64,000 nucleotides of DNA from Paroedura picta (lineage: Eukaryota > Chordata > Lepidosauria > Squamata > Gekkonidae): positions 15,000,501 to 15,064,500 of the forward strand of contig NC_135384.1 in the NCBI RefSeq assembly GCF_049243985.1, given 5' to 3'. Below the pieces are notes generated by a model, which was given only the letters and a program-made list of their open reading frames with translations, was not told where the DNA came from and searched no databases. How positions within the stretch are numbered: position 1 is the stretch's first letter; each line of letters opens with the position of its first letter. This document shows, piece after piece, positions 48,387 to 58,264 of the stretch. The position numbers and the translations under genes are program-made.

Positions 48387-49316
48387 TTATGGCACAATCT
48401 TCTGAATCATATTTCTTAAAGCCTCTTTGACTTCTTTGTTTCTCAGGCTATATATGAATGGGTTGGCCAGAGGAGGCAACAATACATACAGGAGAGAGGA
48501 AAATTTCTGCATACCTCTCTTTTCTTCGGTCTCCGGCATCATATATACCACCATTAAAGAGCCATAGAAAATAGAAACGACTATCAAATGAGACGAGCAG
48601 GTGAGAAATGCCTTTCGCCTCCCACACACAGAAGGAATTTTCAACACCACCGCTATAATGTATATGTAGGATATCAAGGTCAGAAGAAAAGGAGAAAGTG
48701 TAAAAAGGACAGCCACAAGGTAGCCCATGGTTTCCATCAAGGTGGTGTCACTGCAAGAGAGTTTAAGGAGTGGGTAATAGTCACAAAAATAGTGGTCTAT
48801 TTCATTGGGACCACAAAAAGGTGACTGCAAAAGCATAAGGAGTAATATCAAAAAAGCTCCAAATCCATTGATCCATGATGCCAATGTTAACTGGACACAG
48901 GTATGAGTCTTCATAGCTGTTTCATAATGTAACGGTTTGCAGATGGACAGATATCTGTCGTAAGACATCATGCAGAGTAAACAACATTCTGTTGCTAGCA
49001 AAGAATCACAGAGATACCATTGAGTGAGGCAGCTGTTGAAAGAAATCTTCCTGTTCCCAGTCAGGAGAGCTGAAAGCATCCTTGGAAATATAGTGGTGCT
49101 ATAACAGGCATCCAGGAAGGAGAGGTTCCCCAAGAAGAAGTACATGGGAGTATGAAGGTGCCGATCAAAGAGAACTAGCAGAAATATGATAATATTTCCA
49201 GTTAAAGTTGCAACATAAATCACTAGAAAAATCAAGAACAGAGGTAGCTGCATATCATAAAGTTCTCCAAATCCCAGCAGGATGAATTGATCTATCCTTG
49301 TCTCGTTTCCTGACAT
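48387..49316 (-). CDS. Olfactory receptor, class II, family 11-like
   Basis: 309 residues, intronless. Sequon NET at residue 4; GNIIIF in helix 1; PMYFFLGNLSFLDACYSTTIFPRML; TECCLLCMMSYDRYLSICKPLHY (MSYDRY in place of MAYDRY); GPNEIDHYFCDYYPLLKLSCSD in loop 2; SYIYI in helix 5; RRKAFLTCSSHLIVVSIFYGSLM (KAFLTC in place of KAFSTC); NPFIYSLRNKEVKEALRN. DHYFCD and FYGSLM suit family 11 (OR11A type). The acceptor CACTTTTTTGACAG lies 18 bases before the ATG. The copies at 60330-61138 and 61474-62418 share the same variant motifs, so all three come from one local expansion. Looks whole. Confidence 0.94.
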   Translation of the reverse strand: MSGNETRIDQFILLGFGELYDMQLPLFLIFLVIYVATLTGNIIIFLLVLFDRHLHTPMYFFLGNLSFLDACYSTTIFPRMLSALLTGNRKISFNSCLTQWYLCDSLLATECCLLCMMSYDRYLSICKPLHYETAMKTHTCVQLTLASWINGFGAFLILLLMLLQSPFCGPNEIDHYFCDYYPLLKLSCSDTTLMETMGYLVAVLFTLSPFLLTLISYIYIIAVVLKIPSVCGRRKAFLTCSSHLIVVSIFYGSLMVVYMMPETEEKRGMQKFSSLLYVLLPPLANPFIYSLRNKEVKEALRNMIQKIVP

Positions 49317-49339
49317 TGTGGTATGTAAATAATCCTGTC

Positions 49340-51179
49340 AAAAAAGTGATATGCAAGAAAGTAAAGATATTGTGACCAAGGAATAACAAAGCATTCAATA
49401 CCTTCTGTCTTCAAAGTGAGAAGTGGCTAGAGAAAAGAATTGTCTTCCAGTTGATATCTTAAATTAATTGAGGTAGCATCATGCATTGGATTGAAATGAA
49501 TGGGGGAAGCATCATCCACTGGAACAAGTGTACAGTGGAAGAAAGTGATCGTTCCTTTCATAAGCCTATATTTGTTGTTGCAAATCTCACCAATTTATGA
49601 TGTTAGTACGAGAGCCCATTTAGCGTGCATATATGCAACCAGCTCTCTAATGTGATTGTCCTATTGTAGTATTACTTAAAACACCACAGTGAGCTTTGCT
49701 CTCTACATCTAGCATTCTGTGGTTGTGTGTATGTAAATTATTGAGCATCAGCCTATCTTGAACTTCAAAAGAGAGTGCTAGGTATGATGACCTGGTTGTC
49801 ACTTGTGGTCCTATGATTGCATCAAAGTAGGGCCAAGACAAGAAAGCACAAGATTCCCTTTTCCAATGAATCCTCAAATAAAACATGTGTTTTAAAACTC
49901 ATCTATATAACTGACAAGCCAGCCAGCACAGATGAGCTTTACTCAAATGCTTACAATGCAATTTCAAGCATGTATAGGAGTAAGTTGCACTGAGGTAATT
50001 CATGGGACTTTCATATCAGTAAGTCTTCATGTATCACCAGTAAATCCATTTCTATAATCCAGGGGTAAGTCTCTAGAACATTTCAAAACATATGTAATAT
50101 TATGAGGGGGGGAAGGGCTCTAAGAAATGTGTTCCAAGAAAATAAACATATTGGATTTGGCCAATGGCCCATCCAATCCATTTCACACAGTGGGCAAAAC
50201 CCAGGTGCCATCAGGACCAACCAGCCCCAACTGAAGAACTGGGTCAAAAATGAGAAATTATCCTTCATAAATCTAAGAATTACTGTTTGGAAAATAAGAA
50301 AAATCTGCATATATACACACCACATGTATAAGTTAAATTTGCTTATTAAAGACTGTACACTTTTTTCTTTTTTCCTTTTTCCCATTGAAGATCCATGAAA
50401 TAATGGTCTTGAGCAGCAGAAATAGTTATAACTTAAAAGATGGAAGGACTGAAACATTTGACTACAGATAGAAACGTCTGAGGATTCTGCAGCACAAAGT
50501 CAAAAACAAATCTAAAGCCACTGAAATTAAACATTCCAAATGCCACTAAATAGGGGTTACAGAGTGGCACTCAAGAAGAATATGACAAGACATATCAGAT
50601 AAATGAAGAGTTCTCTAAATCCAATCAGTTTACTTCACAACTGATCAAAAACTTCACCCCATACGTCTCAAGAACCAGGTCCATACCCTATTCATAATAC
50701 CGCACTACTTTTCCGCTATGCATGTCCATCTATGTTTATAGTTTTCTAGGAAGATTCAGGATCTTTTATTGTTTTCTGTTGAGAGAATCCATCCACATAT
50801 TTCATTTTTCTGCTAGCTGACCTTTTCACTTGCTCTTTTTATCTTTTTTCCTAAACCCACTCTGCCCCTACTGAACACTCAGCATGATTAATACTCCAAA
50901 TGAGACTTCTTTCATGGCTTGGGCAAGCACAAACCACTTACCTCACTGATATCTTTCACCCGACCACCAAATCCTTATAGAGAAAATAATTTCAGCAGAC
51001 ACATATCCTCCTATTTGAAGAGCCACTTGTTTTATTTTTAAACTCCAAGTCTACCATGACTTCAAAATCATCTGGGAAACAGTGCCAGTCAAAAATGAGC
51101 TGTACTGTTTTGAAAGAAATGCTTGTATTGGCTAGCAGGTTGTTAATTCTTCCTTTGTGATCCCTTTCCTACTGTGTAT
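49340..51179. other. No gene; possible palindromic repeat remnant near 49960-50030
   Basis: GCATGTATAGGAGTAAGTTG...GGGACTTTCATATCAGTAAG resembles the snapback repeat at 29262. No other feature recognised. Confidence 0.35.
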
Positions 51180-51395
51180 AGCAGAAACTGCCATCAATCA
51201 CCATTTTGTGGCCAGGAGGCAAATTTCTTTCAGGCCAGCATGGTCATGGATTCTGGATTGGGGAGAGGCAGCATCCGAGCATGGAATTGGGATCCCTGTG
51301 GGTGGGCAGGTAGTTGTGACTTTCTTACATTTTACAGGGGGTTGGACTAGATGACCCTGGAAGTACAAACTCTTTGATTCTATGATTCTAAGAGA
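51180..51395 (+). mobile_element. CR1 LINE 3' end
   Basis: CAGGGGGTTGGACTAGATGA, then CTTTGATTCTATGATTCTA at the end: the plus-strand CR1 terminus with two octamer units. The upstream part is a diverged 3' UTR. Confidence 0.7.
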
Positions 51396-51404
51396 TGAAC
51401 AGGG

Positions 51405-51500
51405 GTAGTTTTGCCTTGGGTAGTCTCCCGTCTAGGTATTAGCCAGAGCAGACCCTTCTTATCTTGCAAGATACACTGGTCTACCCTGGGCAATCCACAT
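51405..51500 (-). mobile_element. 5S rRNA-derived SINE fragment
   Basis: On the minus strand: ATCTTGCAAGATAAGAAGGG, TCTGCTCTGGCTAATACCTA, GACGGGAGACTACC. These align with the 5S rRNA block from GATCTCGGAAGC to GGGAGACC. Second 5S-derived copy in the window. Confidence 0.65.
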
Positions 51501-51829
51501 CAGGATCCTATTATATATACACAAATGGGGAAAAAACCAAACCTTGTCACTAAAATGTTACCCTAACATTAAGCTGGGAGTGCTCCACAGGCCAAACACC
51601 CATGAAGTTCCGTGGCAAACTAGAATTCTTTAAAATATTGGAGTAAGGGCCAAAGGAGAAGAGAGAGAGTGACCTCCATGAAATGAGTAGCAGCGTAGCA
51701 ATTCTGCCAATGAAGACCCGACTCGCTTTTTGGCGTAAATATGGCCACAACCAATTTTATTATACCACCTTCCACAGGGTTGGTGTTGCACAATAAGTAG
51801 CCTGCCCACCAGGTGTCCACCTCACTTAG
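51501..51829. other. Left flank of the chromovirus insertion
   Basis: No gene. The last five bases, CTTAG (51825-51829), form the left target duplication of the element and recur at 57891-57895. Confidence 0.6.
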
Positions 51830-52324
51830 TGTCGTGGTTCGGTCCTTGGTGGCTTGGGAACGGGACCGAACCCCGCCATCAGAGGCGCCCGCGATCACGG
51901 AGGTAGGGCATGGTGATCATAGGCAAGCCGGCAGCTGGGCGCCCCACCCGATCGTTGAGGTGGCAATGGCCGCTAAAGAACCTCAATGTCCCCCTCCACC
52001 TTTTGACAAGGGCCCGGAGATGGCCCTTTGTTCCAGGAAAATGGGCCATCAGGAACCCCGGAAAACCTCGCATATGTGCATGAGTCACGATTGTATCAGC
52101 ATGTTCCCTCCGCAAGTACTGGGTGGGGCAATACAGCCTAAGGAGGTGGGTTTTGTATAAAAGGGAGCTTCCACCTGGAGTTCGGTGGAAGCTCTTACTC
52201 CATACCAGCGGACTCCACGTTGCTGAAATAAAGCTTGTTCCTGTTGTATCGTTCACCAGGCCTGGCGTGACGTTTTCTTCAAAGGGGCACCCTGTTTTTT
52301 CAGTTAGCAAGCGGGTTCCCGACA
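51830..52324 (+). repeat. 5' LTR of the chromovirus
   Basis: 495 bases, starting TGTCGTGG and ending CCGACA. TATAAAA box at 52156-52162, AATAAA signal near 52227. An 11 bp perfect hairpin (arms 52165-52175 and 52184-52194, loop of 8) sits just after the TATA box. Confidence 0.97.
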
Positions 52325-52326
52325 TC

Positions 52327-52349
52327 GTAAGAGCTTCCCACCGAACTCC
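52327..52349 (+). promoter_or_regulatory. Self-priming primer binding site
   Basis: Begins two bases after the 5' LTR with GTAAGAGCTTCC, the exact complement of GGAAGCTCTTAC at 52187-52198 in the LTR. After one unpaired C, ten more bases pair with 52177-52186. It does not start with TGG, so it does not fit a tRNA 3' end. Tf1 and the sushi group are known to prime reverse transcription from the 5' end of their own RNA. Confidence 0.8.
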
Positions 52350-52393
52350 AGGGTCGGCATCGCATCCGAGCGCTTATCGGGACGGATCCAGAG

Positions 52394-53902
52394 ATGGCGT
52401 TTTCAAGCAACGGGGCGGTCTCGACCCCCACGAACCCCGGGAACATGAGTTTAATGTCCCCGGGAGATTTCCTCCGAAAATCGGGGGGCCAGGAGCAGCT
52501 GTCCGGGACCCCGAGACCCTCGGCAGCGGCGGCCAAGGGAAGGCGCCGGGCCATGGGTTTCCCAAGCACGGCGGGGAGCGCGCCGAGGTCTGGGGGGTTG
52601 GCCCCAACCTGGGACACCCAGCTGAGGCAGGCGCTTCGCCCGGTAGGACCTGAGGAATCCCTAGAGGACCTGCGGCGGGCCATGGCGGACTTGGCCAGGC
52701 GCTTGCAGGCAGCTGAAGCCCGTGAGCAAGCTCGGGCCGGGCCCGGGGGTACTGGTAATACAACGGCGGAGGGGATCGCGTCGAGTGAGGACGTCTCCAG
52801 CGACGAGGACGAGCCCGGTACTGGTGAGCGGGCCCCGGACCCCGACCCGGAGCAGTTTTCAGTCCCGAGTAGGCGAGACGGCCAGCGGAGAGGCGAGATA
52901 GCAGAGGATCTCGGGGGAGCGGGTGAGCCGACGGGGCGGCGAGAGCCGGACCAACGCAGGAGCGACGTGCAAGGCAGGGAGCGGCACGGCGTCGTTGGGC
53001 AAGTTGGTAGCCGGTGGAGCGGAGCAGGACGAGACGGCGGACGCCGAGAATCCCGGATCCGGAGGGGGTCGGACTACTCTCCAAAACGTTCCCCCCCAGA
53101 GCTTAAGGCGCGTTTCGACGGGACGCCGGACGACCTCCCGCAGTTCCTCCTCCACGCGCTGACGCATGCCCGGAGGTATGGAGACCGGTATGAGGACTCC
53201 GAGGACTTGGTCTGGGGGGTGGCCTCGTGTCTCCAGGGCAAGGCGGGTCAGTGGTACCTAGGGTTGGCCGAGCGCGGCGACCCGGCAACTCGGGAACTGC
53301 AGGACTTCGTGGTCGCGCTCCGCCGACGATTCCAGGACCCCCAGGCTGAGGACAAGGCAAAGAGTCGGATCAAGGGACTTCGACAGGGTACTAGGGGGGT
53401 TATGGATTATATAGACATTTTCCGGAGGGAAGCAGGCAAGGTGTTCTCCTGGAACGAGGAGACCCAAATCGAGTACTTCCGGGAGGGCCTTAACCCGAAG
53501 CTCAGGGAATGGGCCGTGATCAAGGGGACGGAAGAAGATCTGTCTACACTGGAGGGGTGGTGTTTTGTGGTCGCCAAGCTGGAAGCCAGCCTGGGTTGGG
53601 CCGCCGCACCCCCCCGGGAGGCCAAAGGCGGGTCAGCCGAGGCGCCGAGACCGGGCCCCGACAACTCTCGCCCCAAACGACCCCCGAACCCCGAGCGGGA
53701 AAGGAGACGCCGGGAAGGTCTGTGCCTGAAATGCGGGGGGTCAGGACATTTCGCAGCAGCGTGCCAACGGCAAGGGGGGGAGGACCGCGGGCTCTCCCAG
53801 GGGGGAGGTGCGACACGCCCCCAGCAGGCACGCCGGGCGGAGGACCTCCGCAACGAACCGGGAAGCGCCCAGGCGACGGGAAACGGCCAGGACCTGCTGT
53901 AG
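52394..53902 (+). CDS. Chromovirus gag
   Basis: A 502-codon frame. The N-terminal 200 residues are charged and Gly/Arg-rich. The central part (from about residue 240) is a Ty3-type gag/capsid region (FDGTPDDLPQFLLHA, GQWYLGL, FREGLNPKLREWA). A single CCHC zinc knuckle, CLKCGGSGHFAAAC, lies near residue 450. It would package the element RNA into cytoplasmic particles. The start was taken as the first ATG after the primer site. The distant relation to PEG10/RTL gag proteins follows from the family. Confidence 0.9.
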   Translation: MAFSSNGAVSTPTNPGNMSLMSPGDFLRKSGGQEQLSGTPRPSAAAAKGRRRAMGFPSTAGSAPRSGGLAPTWDTQLRQALRPVGPEESLEDLRRAMADLARRLQAAEAREQARAGPGGTGNTTAEGIASSEDVSSDEDEPGTGERAPDPDPEQFSVPSRRDGQRRGEIAEDLGGAGEPTGRREPDQRRSDVQGRERHGVVGQVGSRWSGAGRDGGRRESRIRRGSDYSPKRSPPELKARFDGTPDDLPQFLLHALTHARRYGDRYEDSEDLVWGVASCLQGKAGQWYLGLAERGDPATRELQDFVVALRRRFQDPQAEDKAKSRIKGLRQGTRGVMDYIDIFRREAGKVFSWNEETQIEYFREGLNPKLREWAVIKGTEEDLSTLEGWCFVVAKLEASLGWAAAPPREAKGGSAEAPRPGPDNSRPKRPPNPERERRRREGLCLKCGGSGHFAAACQRQGGEDRGLSQGGGATRPQQARRAEDLRNEPGSAQATGNGQDLL

Positions 53903-53923
53903 ACGGCGCCGGGCAGCAGGTCC
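53878..53923 (+). promoter_or_regulatory. Programmed -1 frameshift signal between gag and pol
   Basis: G GGA AAC at 53878-53884 lies in the gag reading frame (codons GGA and AAC start at 53879 and 53882), 18 bases before the gag stop codon. Five bases on, GGACCTGCTG (53890-53899) pairs perfectly with CAGCAGGTCC (53914-53923), closing a 14-base loop. Slippery heptamer, 5-base spacer and stem form the classic -1 signal, and pol lies in the -1 frame. PEG10 is known to use the same heptamer. Confidence 0.85.
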
Positions 53924-56900
53924 CGCGGTGCGAGGGAAAACCCCTGCAGCATGAGGCGCGACCTCCGAACGTGGTAATTTTAGAGCTCCGGAACCCGGAG
54001 AACGGACTAAGTTGGGTGGGGGAGGCTCTTTTGGACTCTGGATGCGACCACAGCATGGTCCACCCCCAGATAGCCCGGGCTTTGGGGCTACCGAAGCGCA
54101 TTCGGAAGGTTCCCCTGGTTTTCGTCCAGATGGACGGCAGCCCGATTCAGGGGGGACCTTTCGGGGAGGAGGTGGGTCCTATCGCCATCCACATAGGGGA
54201 CCACCAAGAGCTGCGGTGGCTGATCCAGGTCCCCGTAGCGGGATATCGGGCGGTGTTGGGCCTGGATTGGCTGAAGGAACACAACCCCGTGGTGGACTGG
54301 CGGGCGGGGACCCTGAAGTTCGACTTGACGGTGGGTGCACGGCATCGGGTCCCCCACGAGAATTCCAGCCACAAGAGGACGGCGGCGCGTCCCAGGGGAG
54401 CGGCGGCAGCGCAGCAGGAGAAACCAGAGCCCGAGGTCCCGCCAGAGTACCGAGACCTCGCAGCCGTTTTCAGCGAGCGGGAAGCGGACGAGCTACCCCC
54501 ACACCGCCGCACGGACTGCGCTATCAACATCCCAGAGGGGGTGGTACTACCCAAAGGGCGCATCTACAAGATGAGTGAGGGTGAGCTCAAGGACCTCCGG
54601 GAGTTTTTGGATAAAAATCTGGCCCGAGGTTTCATCCGGCCCGCTTCCAGTCCCATGGGAGCTCCAGTCTTGTTCGTCCGGAAAAAGGATGGGTCCCGAC
54701 GGCTGTGCCAGGACTACCGGGGCCTCAACGCCATCGCAGCGGGGAACGCTTACCCCCTCCCGCTGATCCCGGATTTGCTGGCCCGGCTGGGCAAAGGGAC
54801 TCTGTTCACTAAGCTGGACCTAAGGGAGGCGTACTACCGGGTACGCATCCGGGAGGGGGATGAGTGGAAAACAGCGTTTAACTGTCAATTGGGACAATTC
54901 GAATTTAAAGTGATGCCGTTCGGCTTAAGCGGGGCACCTGGGGTTTTCATGAGTCTAATTAATGAGGTGTTGCAGGACCTTCTGTTTCAGGGGGTGGTGG
55001 TTTATTTGGATGACGTCCTGATCTACAGCCAAGATCCCCAAGAGCACGTGACCCTGGTGAGGGAGGTGTTAAAGCGCCTGCTGGCAAACCACCTATACGT
55101 GAAGCTGGCTAAGTGCGAATTCCACCGTCCCTCCCTGGACTATTTGGGCTACCGCATCTCAGCCCAGGGCATAGCTATGGACCCCGAGAAGGTGCAGGCG
55201 GTGCTGGCCTGGGAAAGGCCCCGCACCCGGAAACAGCTACAAAGCTTCCTGGGGTTTGCTAACTTTTTTAGAGGCTTCATCCCCAGATACTCCTCCGTAG
55301 TGGCTCCCCTCACGGACTTGCTAGGTACCAAGGGGAGAGGTCCTCGCGCCACGCGGCCCAGCGCAGCGCTCGGCTGGAATGAGAAATCGGAGGCAGCGTT
55401 CCTGGCCCTCAAGCAAGCTTTCGCGTCTGAGCCCACGCTACTGCACGTCGACCCAACCCAGCCGATGGTGGTACAAGTCGACGCCAGCGACGCAGCAGCC
55501 GGGGCGGTTCTCCTGCAGCGAGACAAGGCGGGACAGCTGAGGCCGGCGGCCTACCTCTCACGAAAATTCGCCGAAATGGAGCGGAACTGGTCTACCTGGG
55601 AGAAGGAGGCGTTTGCGATTAAGTTCGCCCTCACCGAATGGCGGCATTGGCTGGAGGAAACAGAGGAGCCGTTCGAGGTCTGGACAGATCACAAGAATCT
55701 GGAGGCGCTCCGGCAACCGCGATCCCTGAACGCCAAGCAGATGAGGTGGGCGGAGTTCTTTTCGCGGTACAATTTCAAGCTTGGTCACATCCCCGGCAAA
55801 GAGAATTTCCTCGCGGACGCCCTCTCCCGTCTGCCGCATTATGGGGAGGGGTACGCTCCCTGCACCAGGTCCGTGTTTGGTGAGGAGCAGCTGGGACGGG
55901 GGGTCGTCACTAGGCGTCGGGCCAGGGAGGAATGGGAGCCCGACCCGGCGACCGCCCCGCTCCGAGACCGCCTAGTGGCAGCCTACGGGACAGACGAGGA
56001 GCTGGCTGAGCTCCGGGACTCTTTGATTTTGGACTCCGGTCTCTGGCGGAGGGGGGAGGCTGTCTACGTCCCGGAAGGGCTACGACGGGAAGCCCTCAGC
56101 CTCTGCCACGATGCTAAGACCGCCGGGCACTTCGGTTTCGTAAAATCCTGGAAGTTGGCCCGGCGGCGGTTTTGGTGGCCCAGTCTGCGGCGGGACACAA
56201 AAGCTTACGTCAGTGGTTGTCCTGTCTGCCTGACCTGCAAGCCGGGGGTTGGCAAGCCGAAAGGTCTGCTGCACCCGCTCGAGGTCCCGACCCGGCCGTG
56301 GTCAGTGATCTCCATGGACTTTATAACAGACTTGCCTCCCAGCAAGGGGAAAACGGTGATCTGGGTGGTGGTAGATCTATTTTCCAAACAGGCCCATTTC
56401 ATTCCTTGCGCCAGTGTCCCCAGTGCTTCACAGTTGGCTCGGATGTTCCTGGATCACGTGTTCCGACTGCACGGGCTGCCGGACAAGGTGATTTCCGATC
56501 GGGGCTCACAATTCGTGTCCCGGTTTTGGCAAGCTTTCCTGCGCCTGTTAGACATCGAGCAAGGGCTGAGCTCCGCTTACCACCCCCAGACGGACGGGCA
56601 GACCGAGCGGGTTAATCAAGTACTGGAGCAGTACTTGCGGTGTTTCGGTTCCTATCATCAAGACACCTGGGTGCCCCTGCTCCCCCTGGCCGAGTTCGCG
56701 TACAACAACGCAGACCACAGCAGCACGGAGATGTCGCCTTTTGCCGTCGTCTACGGGACAGACCTGAGACATTTCCCGGAGCTTGGAGAGGTCCCCGCCC
56801 GGGAATCGGCCGACCTTCGCGAGTGGGGGAAGCGTGCCGGGAGCTGCTGGAAGTCGCTGCAGGAGCAGCTCCACAAAGTCAAGGCAGCGCAGAAAGAGGA

Positions 56901-57726
56901 CGCCGACCGGAAGAGACGACCAGCTGAGGAGATCCGACCGGGGGATCGAGTTTACCTTTCCACCCGGAACCTACGGTTGAATTTGCCCAGCAAGAAGCTA
57001 GGCCCTCGGTTTTTGGGGCCTTTCGAGGTCTTGGCCCCGATCAACGAAGTTTCGGTCAAGCTCAAGCTCCCCAAGAACCTCCGGCACATCCATCCCGTCT
57101 TTCACGTGAGCCTTCTAAAAAAAACTCCGGACGGTGACGTTTGGCACCCCGTGTTTTCCCCGCCAGCGCCCGAGGTCCTGCCGGGGGGGGAGCACCACGA
57201 GGTGGCGGATATCCTGGACTCTAGACTCCACAGGGGGAAGTTGCAGTACCTCGTGGAATGGAAGGACTTCGCTTTGGGGGACCGGGAATGGGTCTGGGCA
57301 GCGGACGTCCTTGCGCCCCGACTCACTGAACGTTTCCACAAGCGGTATCCTGGCCGTCCCGGGGGGTTGGAGAATGGACCTTTGGGGGGGCAGAATGTCG
57401 TGGTTCGGTCCTTGGTGGCTTGGGAACGGGACCGAACCCCGCCATCAGAGGCGCCCGCGATCACGGAGGTAGGGCATGGTGATCATAGGCAAGCCGGCAG
57501 CTGGGCGCCCCACCCGATCGTTGAGGTGGCAATGGCCGCTAAAGAACCTCAATGTCCCCCTCCACCTTTTGACAAGGGCCCGGAGATGGCCCTTTGTTCC
57601 AGGAAAATGGGCCATCAGGAACCCCGGAAAACCTCGCATATGTGCATGAGTCACGATTGTATCAGCATGTTCCCTCCGCAAGTACTGGGTGGGGCAATAC
57701 AGCCTAAGGAGGTGGGTTTTGTATAA
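53885..57726 (+). CDS. Chromovirus pol
   Basis: The frame is open from 53509, but its meaningful part starts after the frameshift site. In order: aspartic protease (LLDSGCDHSMV, near 54030); reverse transcriptase (LCQDYRGLNAI, TKLDLREAYYRVRI, MPFGLSGAPGVF, and VVYLDDVLIYS near 55000); RNase H (QVDASDAAAGAVLL, WTDHKNLEAL, ADALSRLP); integrase with HHCC zinc finger (near 56110-56240) and the DDE core (SMDFITDLP, ISDRGSQFVS, AYHPQTDGQTERVNQ); chromodomain (HHEVADILDSRL, YLVEWKDF, near 57195-57340). The frame stays open through the polypurine tract into the 3' LTR, to 57726. Chromodomains in this group steer integration to marked chromatin. Confidence 0.92.
57384..57395 (+). promoter_or_regulatory. 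Polypurine tract
   Basis: GGGGGGGCAGAA directly before the 3' LTR, the expected plus-strand primer position. One C interrupts the purines. Confidence 0.8.
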
Positions 57727-57890
57727 AAGGGAGCTTCCACCTGGAGTTCGGTGGAAGCTCTTACTCCATACCAGCGGACTCCACGTTGCTGAAATAAAGC
57801 TTGTTCCTGTTGTATCGTTCACCAGGCCTGGCGTGACGTTTTCTTCAAAGGGGCACCCTGTTTTTTCAGTTAGCAAGCGGGTTCCCGACA
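57396..57890 (+). repeat. 3' LTR of the chromovirus
   Basis: 495 bases, reading the same as the 5' LTR base by base by eye. Followed by the target duplication CTTAG (57891-57895). Confidence 0.97.
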
Positions 57891-58019
57891 CTTAGATGCC
57901 CTGTGGGTCTCTTAGCTGTGAGCCCCTGGCCATTCAGCTCGGTAGGCTATGCTCCATCCAGGGAGTCTAATATGCAGACTGGGCTCCCTGCCAACAGGCT
58001 CTTACCGTGCCTAAACCGA

Positions 58020-58260
58020 CTGCGACAGAGAAACACACGACAGGGACAAGTAGCCAAACCGTTAACAAAGGGGAGGGACAGAGGGAAGCTCTTTGGCTGC
58101 CAGAGTGGAAGAGGGCAAGGGCAGGCACACATGGTGCCTTTAAAGGCACGTGTACACCCCCACCTCCTGTGCATGCCACAAGCGTCATGCTCTTGTGTGG
58201 CTCATCTTCAGGCTGCCCCCCACGTCATCAATGGCGGCCGCGGTCAGTCCACGGCTGCTA
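58020..58260 (+). repeat. GC-rich dispersed repeat, copy 4
   Basis: AACCGTTAACAAAGGGGAGG, AGGGAAGCTCTTTGGCTGCC, GCAGGCACACATGGTGCC, TTTAAAGGCACGTG, then CATCAATGGCGGCCGCGGTC. Block order as in 25195, 40200 and 47230. The chromovirus lies just upstream and may have entered this repeat. Confidence 0.4.
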
Positions 58261-58264
58261 ATTA

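Larger units (their letters stand above)
51830..57890 (+). mobile_element. Ty3/gypsy chromovirus (Tf1/sushi group), whole-looking, very young
   Basis: A 6,061 bp LTR retrotransposon with, in order, 5' LTR, self-priming site, gag, pol (protease, reverse transcriptase, RNase H, integrase, chromodomain), polypurine tract and 3' LTR. It is flanked by the 5 bp duplication CTTAG. No envelope gene is present. The domain order and C-terminal chromodomain place it with the vertebrate chromoviruses (sushi-ichi type), the group from which mammalian PEG10 and RTL1 arose. The two LTRs look identical along all 495 bases, so the insertion is very recent. It looks whole; no breaks were noticed by eye. Its GC content is far above the flanking DNA. 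Confidence 0.95.

Noticed and set aside
53885-53931. H-type pseudoknot after the frameshift heptamer (GCGCCG at 53906-53911 with CGGTGC at 53926-53931)
   Set aside because: The second stem is possible with one G-U pair, but only two bases would have to cross the 10 bp first stem, which is too short. I keep only the simple stem-loop.
52300-54101. Long minus-strand frames opposite gag and pol (up to 236 codons)
   Set aside because: They are shadows caused by the high GC content of the element; no domains are visible and both LTRs repeat the same minus frame.
52300-57400. CpG-island promoter of a host gene
   Set aside because: The GC-rich block coincides exactly with the chromovirus coding region, so its composition belongs to the element.
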